From: an uncultured Flavobacterium sp.
Lineage (GTDB): Bacteria > Bacteroidota > Bacteroidia > Flavobacteriales > Flavobacteriaceae
Assembly (NCBI GenBank): GCA_913061465.1
Contig: CAJXSU010000014.1
Span: forward strand, 1-38,324
Reading direction: 5' to 3'
Length of the DNA: 38,324 bases
Numbering within the stretch: the first letter of the stretch is position 1; every line of letters begins with the position of its first letter. The notes beneath the pieces are model-generated. The model had not been told where the DNA came from. It saw only the letters and a program-made list of their open reading frames with translations, and did not search any database. The position numbers and the translations under genes are program-made. This document shows, piece after piece, positions 36,166 to 38,324 of the stretch.

Positions 36166-36917
36166 TTATTTTTATTTATCATTGTTGCACTGACTTGAGC
36201 AGAAGGATAAACAACCAAGTCTTCAATATTTATATGATACGGTCTAGTGATAACAAAATGGATAATTTCGGCAATATCTTCTGGCTGTAATGCTTTATAT
36301 CCCTGGTATACTTTTTTTGCTCTTTCTGTATCTCCTTTAAAACGCACATCTGAAAATGCAGTTTCTACAAGTCCAGGATGTATGGCACTAACACGAATAT
36401 TATATTGATTTAGGTCCATTCTCATTCCTTTATTAATAGCCTCTACTGCAGACTTAGATGCACAATATACATTACCACTAGGATACACCTCTTTTCCTGC
36501 AGTTGAACCAATATTAACAATAAACCCTGTGTTTCTATCAATCATTTTTGGCAAGATCGCTCTTGAGACATATAAAAGTCCTTTTACATTAATATCTAAC
36601 ATTGCATCCCAATCATTTGTATCACCATCTTGAATGAAACTTAGGCCATGTGCATTACCCGCATTGTTAATTAATACATCAATATTTTTAAAATTCTCCG
36701 GAAGATTATTTATTGCGGTAAAAACAGCCTCTTTATTTCGAACATCAAACTTTAACGTAACTACATCTGTTAGCATTCCAAGTGTTTCCTCTAAATCTTT
36801 TAACTGATCTTCTTTCCTTCCACAAAGAATTAATCTATAGTTGTGTTGTGCTAAAAATTCTGCAGTGGCTTTTCCTATTCCTGAAGTAGCTCCAGTTATA
36901 AAGACAGTTAAACTCAT
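36162..36917 (-). CDS. Short-chain dehydrogenase/reductase (YdfG-like)
   Basis: This 251-residue classical SDR has the NAD(P) motif TGATSGIG (8-15) with CGRK at the second strand (favouring NADP), NNAG (84-87), and the catalytic triad S138 (NIGSTAG), Y151 and K155 (YCASK). PG...ETAFSDVRFKGD after the active site resembles YdfG-type 3-hydroxy acid dehydrogenases, though the substrate is not certain. It is first in an operon with the aldo-keto reductase and AlbA_2 genes. Confidence 0.9.
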   Translation of the reverse strand: MSLTVFITGATSGIGKATAEFLAQHNYRLILCGRKEDQLKDLEETLGMLTDVVTLKFDVRNKEAVFTAINNLPENFKNIDVLINNAGNAHGLSFIQDGDTNDWDAMLDINVKGLLYVSRAILPKMIDRNTGFIVNIGSTAGKEVYPSGNVYCASKSAVEAINKGMRMDLNQYNIRVSAIHPGLVETAFSDVRFKGDTERAKKVYQGYKALQPEDIAEIIHFVITRPYHINIEDLVVYPSAQVSATMINKNK

Positions 36918-36984
36918 GATATTCTTTTTTTTAAAGATACTTGATTTTCATGATATGTGAAATGATATGTTATTTTTAAACATG

Positions 36985-37010
36985 AAAAAACCGCTCTACC
37001 TCTAGAGCGG
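36985..37010 (-). terminator. Rho-independent terminator of the lipoprotein gene
   Basis: On the minus strand an 8-bp stem CCGCTCTA / TAGAGCGG with a 4-nt loop (36991-37010) is followed by six T residues (36985-36990), 59 nt downstream of the lipoprotein gene stop. Confidence 0.85.
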
Positions 37011-37068
37011 CTTCCTTCTTGTTGATTATAATATATAACCAACTAAGAATCAACTAACCAAAACTTTA

Positions 37069-37983
37069 TTATGATTTTAATCTCTTTTTCTTTTTTCTTA
37101 TAACCTTAGTACGTTTTCTGTCTTCGCTTTTAATGCTAGAACTGAAGGCTTTCCCATCTCTCAAAATTTGAATAAAGGCCCTCCCTGAAAATTCATAAGA
37201 TGTTTGAGAGCTCATATGAAACAAATCGACTACTTGGTCATTAACTACTGTTAATTCAAATTCCTCAAAATCTCCAATTGCATAATTAAGCGAAAGGATT
37301 TTTAAATTATCAAACCCAACTACATCAAAAACTTCGTAACCCCCTGAATAATCCCATGTTAAATTATCAACATTTGTGCCAAAAGGGTCATTTGAAGAAG
37401 AAAATGTTGTGTTATATTCTGGAGTAAATTGTAAGAAATGCTCTGCGTCAAATGGATTTGGAGTGCCTGTTAGACTAATATTTGTTCTTTCCCAAGCAGT
37501 ATACTCTTGTAAAAAATATTCTATATTGTCATAGAACAACATATCATAATCAAATTCATCTCTCTGGTAACCAACAAGAAGATAACTTAAATTTTGTTGG
37601 GTATCATAAATTCTAACTTCATTTGAAGATAACTGAAGCACATCAAAAACATATCTCCCATTTAAATCATGAATTGTTTCAAGATAAATTCCAAAACTAT
37701 CATAATTACCTACTAAAACACCAAGACCATTTCCAGTAAAACCAATGTTTGCAATATTATTGTTAGCATACATGTTTCCATTAACAAAGGACAAGGTAAA
37801 TGCTTTAGAAACAAAAGGTACATCTCCATCTCCCATGGTTTGATGAATATCTACGTACCATAAATCATAGCTAGACATCAATTCTCCTAAAGTAATTGAG
37901 CCATCTAAAGGTTCCTCTTGAGAACAAGAACTTAAAAAAACAGTACTTACTAAGATCGCTAAAAATAGTTTAAAGGTTTTCAT
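37069..37983 (-). CDS. Hypothetical lipoprotein with basic C-terminal tail
   Basis: The 304-residue protein has a lipoprotein signal (hydrophobic 6-17, lipobox LSSC with Cys20). The mature part alternates short beta strands and polar turns rich in D, Y and F (YVDIHQTMGDG, VGNYDSFGIYLETIHDLNGRYVFDV, DNLTWDYSGGYEVFDVVGFDNL), giving a lipocalin-like or immunoglobulin-like impression without a recognised family. The last 20 residues are strongly basic (KVIRKKKKRLKS), unusual for an exported lipoprotein. The function is unknown. It is a single-gene transcript by context, with a clear terminator downstream and the atp terminator upstream. Confidence 0.75.
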   Translation of the reverse strand: MKTFKLFLAILVSTVFLSSCSQEEPLDGSITLGELMSSYDLWYVDIHQTMGDGDVPFVSKAFTLSFVNGNMYANNNIANIGFTGNGLGVLVGNYDSFGIYLETIHDLNGRYVFDVLQLSSNEVRIYDTQQNLSYLLVGYQRDEFDYDMLFYDNIEYFLQEYTAWERTNISLTGTPNPFDAEHFLQFTPEYNTTFSSSNDPFGTNVDNLTWDYSGGYEVFDVVGFDNLKILSLNYAIGDFEEFELTVVNDQVVDLFHMSSQTSYEFSGRAFIQILRDGKAFSSSIKSEDRKRTKVIRKKKKRLKS

Positions 37984-38037
37984 GAGGCTTATATTATTAT
38001 TTGTTATACTGAAGGTTCAAAATGTATGCCAAAATAT

Positions 38038-38066
38038 AAAAAGTGCATTTTTTAGATGCACTTTTT
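38038..38066 (-). terminator. Terminator after atpG
   Basis: An 11-bp stem (AAAAAGTGCAT / ATGCACTTTTT) with a 7-nt loop lies 20 nt after the atpG stop. The minus strand ends in a T run (TTTTT, then AT-rich), as expected at the end of an atp operon. It may work in both directions. Confidence 0.8.
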
Positions 38067-38085
38067 ATATACTATAGTATTGTAT

Positions 38086-38324
38086 TTAATTTTTAAGCGC
38101 TTCTGCTCCACCTACAATTTCTAAAATTTCGTTTGTAATTGCTGCCTGTCTTGCTTTGTTATATGTTAACTTTAATTCGTCTCGTAATTCAGTAGCATTG
38201 TCTGTTGCTTTGTGCATTGCAGTCATTCTAGCTCCGTGTTCTGCAGCAAAACTATCTCTAACAGACTTATATAATTGTGTCTTTAATGATTTAGGAATCA
38301 ACTCTAAGACAATCTTTTCTTTAG
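38086..38324 (-). CDS. atpG: ATP synthase F1 gamma subunit, C-terminal part (5' end outside window)
   Basis: The frame runs in from the right edge ([19 protein letters not shown]) and ends [11 protein letters not shown]. The segment [20 protein letters not shown]...[21 protein letters not shown] is the highly conserved C-terminal helix of F1 gamma, which turns inside the alpha3-beta3 ring. About 78 residues are visible of the usual roughly 290. No internal start is needed, since the frame is open to the edge. A terminator follows, so this is the last gene of its transcript. Confidence 0.97.
   Translation of the reverse strand, partial: KEKIVLELIPKSLKTQLYKSVRDSFAAEHGARMTAMHKATDNATELRDELKLTYNKARQAAITNEILEIVGGAEALKN

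Overview
The window is AT-rich, close-packed DNA from a member of the Bacteroidota, most likely a marine-type Flavobacteriia. Supporting signs are the absence of Shine-Dalgarno sequences before genes, a TAnnTTTG-type promoter box, a TonB-dependent receptor, DUF2911 and DUF2490 proteins, and the DUF5908 and CIS tape-measure families. The genus cannot be fixed from the sequence.

Region 1 (1-18181, + strand) is the distal two thirds of an extracellular contractile injection system (eCIS; Afp/PVC/AlgoCIS-like) operon. Its ten genes are separated by -11 to +20 nt: a T4 gp19-like tube protein (5' end outside the window, with an N-terminal 16-residue tandem repeat), a DUF5908 protein, a tube-baseplate adaptor with a C-terminal LysM, a VgrG-like spike, a gp25-like baseplate protein, an Afp11-like baseplate J protein, a fibre-like protein, an Afp12-like baseplate protein, a 1895-residue CIS tape-measure protein and an Afp15-like AAA+ ATPase. 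Together they would encode tube, spike, baseplate wedge, length ruler and assembly ATPase. Sheath and cap genes would be expected upstream of the window. No PAAR tip, classical Afp13 fibre or recognisable toxin cargo is visible.

Region 2 (18275-31738, - strand) converges on the eCIS. In transcription order it holds a 65-residue coiled-coil protein, a DUF2490 outer-membrane barrel, a DUF4011-like SF1 helicase with a probable C-terminal nuclease domain, a membrane-anchored nSTAND NTPase with a heptad stalk and a WD40 propeller, a TonB-dependent receptor starting 2 nt after it, then, after a 193-nt gap, a COG3375-like GNAT protein and a 12-TM nucleotide-transporter-like protein with a HEAT-repeat tail. 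Helicase-nuclease and nSTAND proteins are typical of phage defence. Their close linkage to outer-membrane proteins is unusual and is the best candidate here for an undescribed envelope-spanning system.

Region 3 (31739-32492) has no intact gene and holds a decayed coding remnant. It probably marks the edge of the accessory block.

Region 4 (32493-38324) looks like ordinary chromosome: a DUF2911-PhzF pair (+), an SDR / aldo-keto reductase / AlbA_2-domain operon (-), a lipoprotein gene with a clear terminator, and the 3' end of atpG with its terminator.
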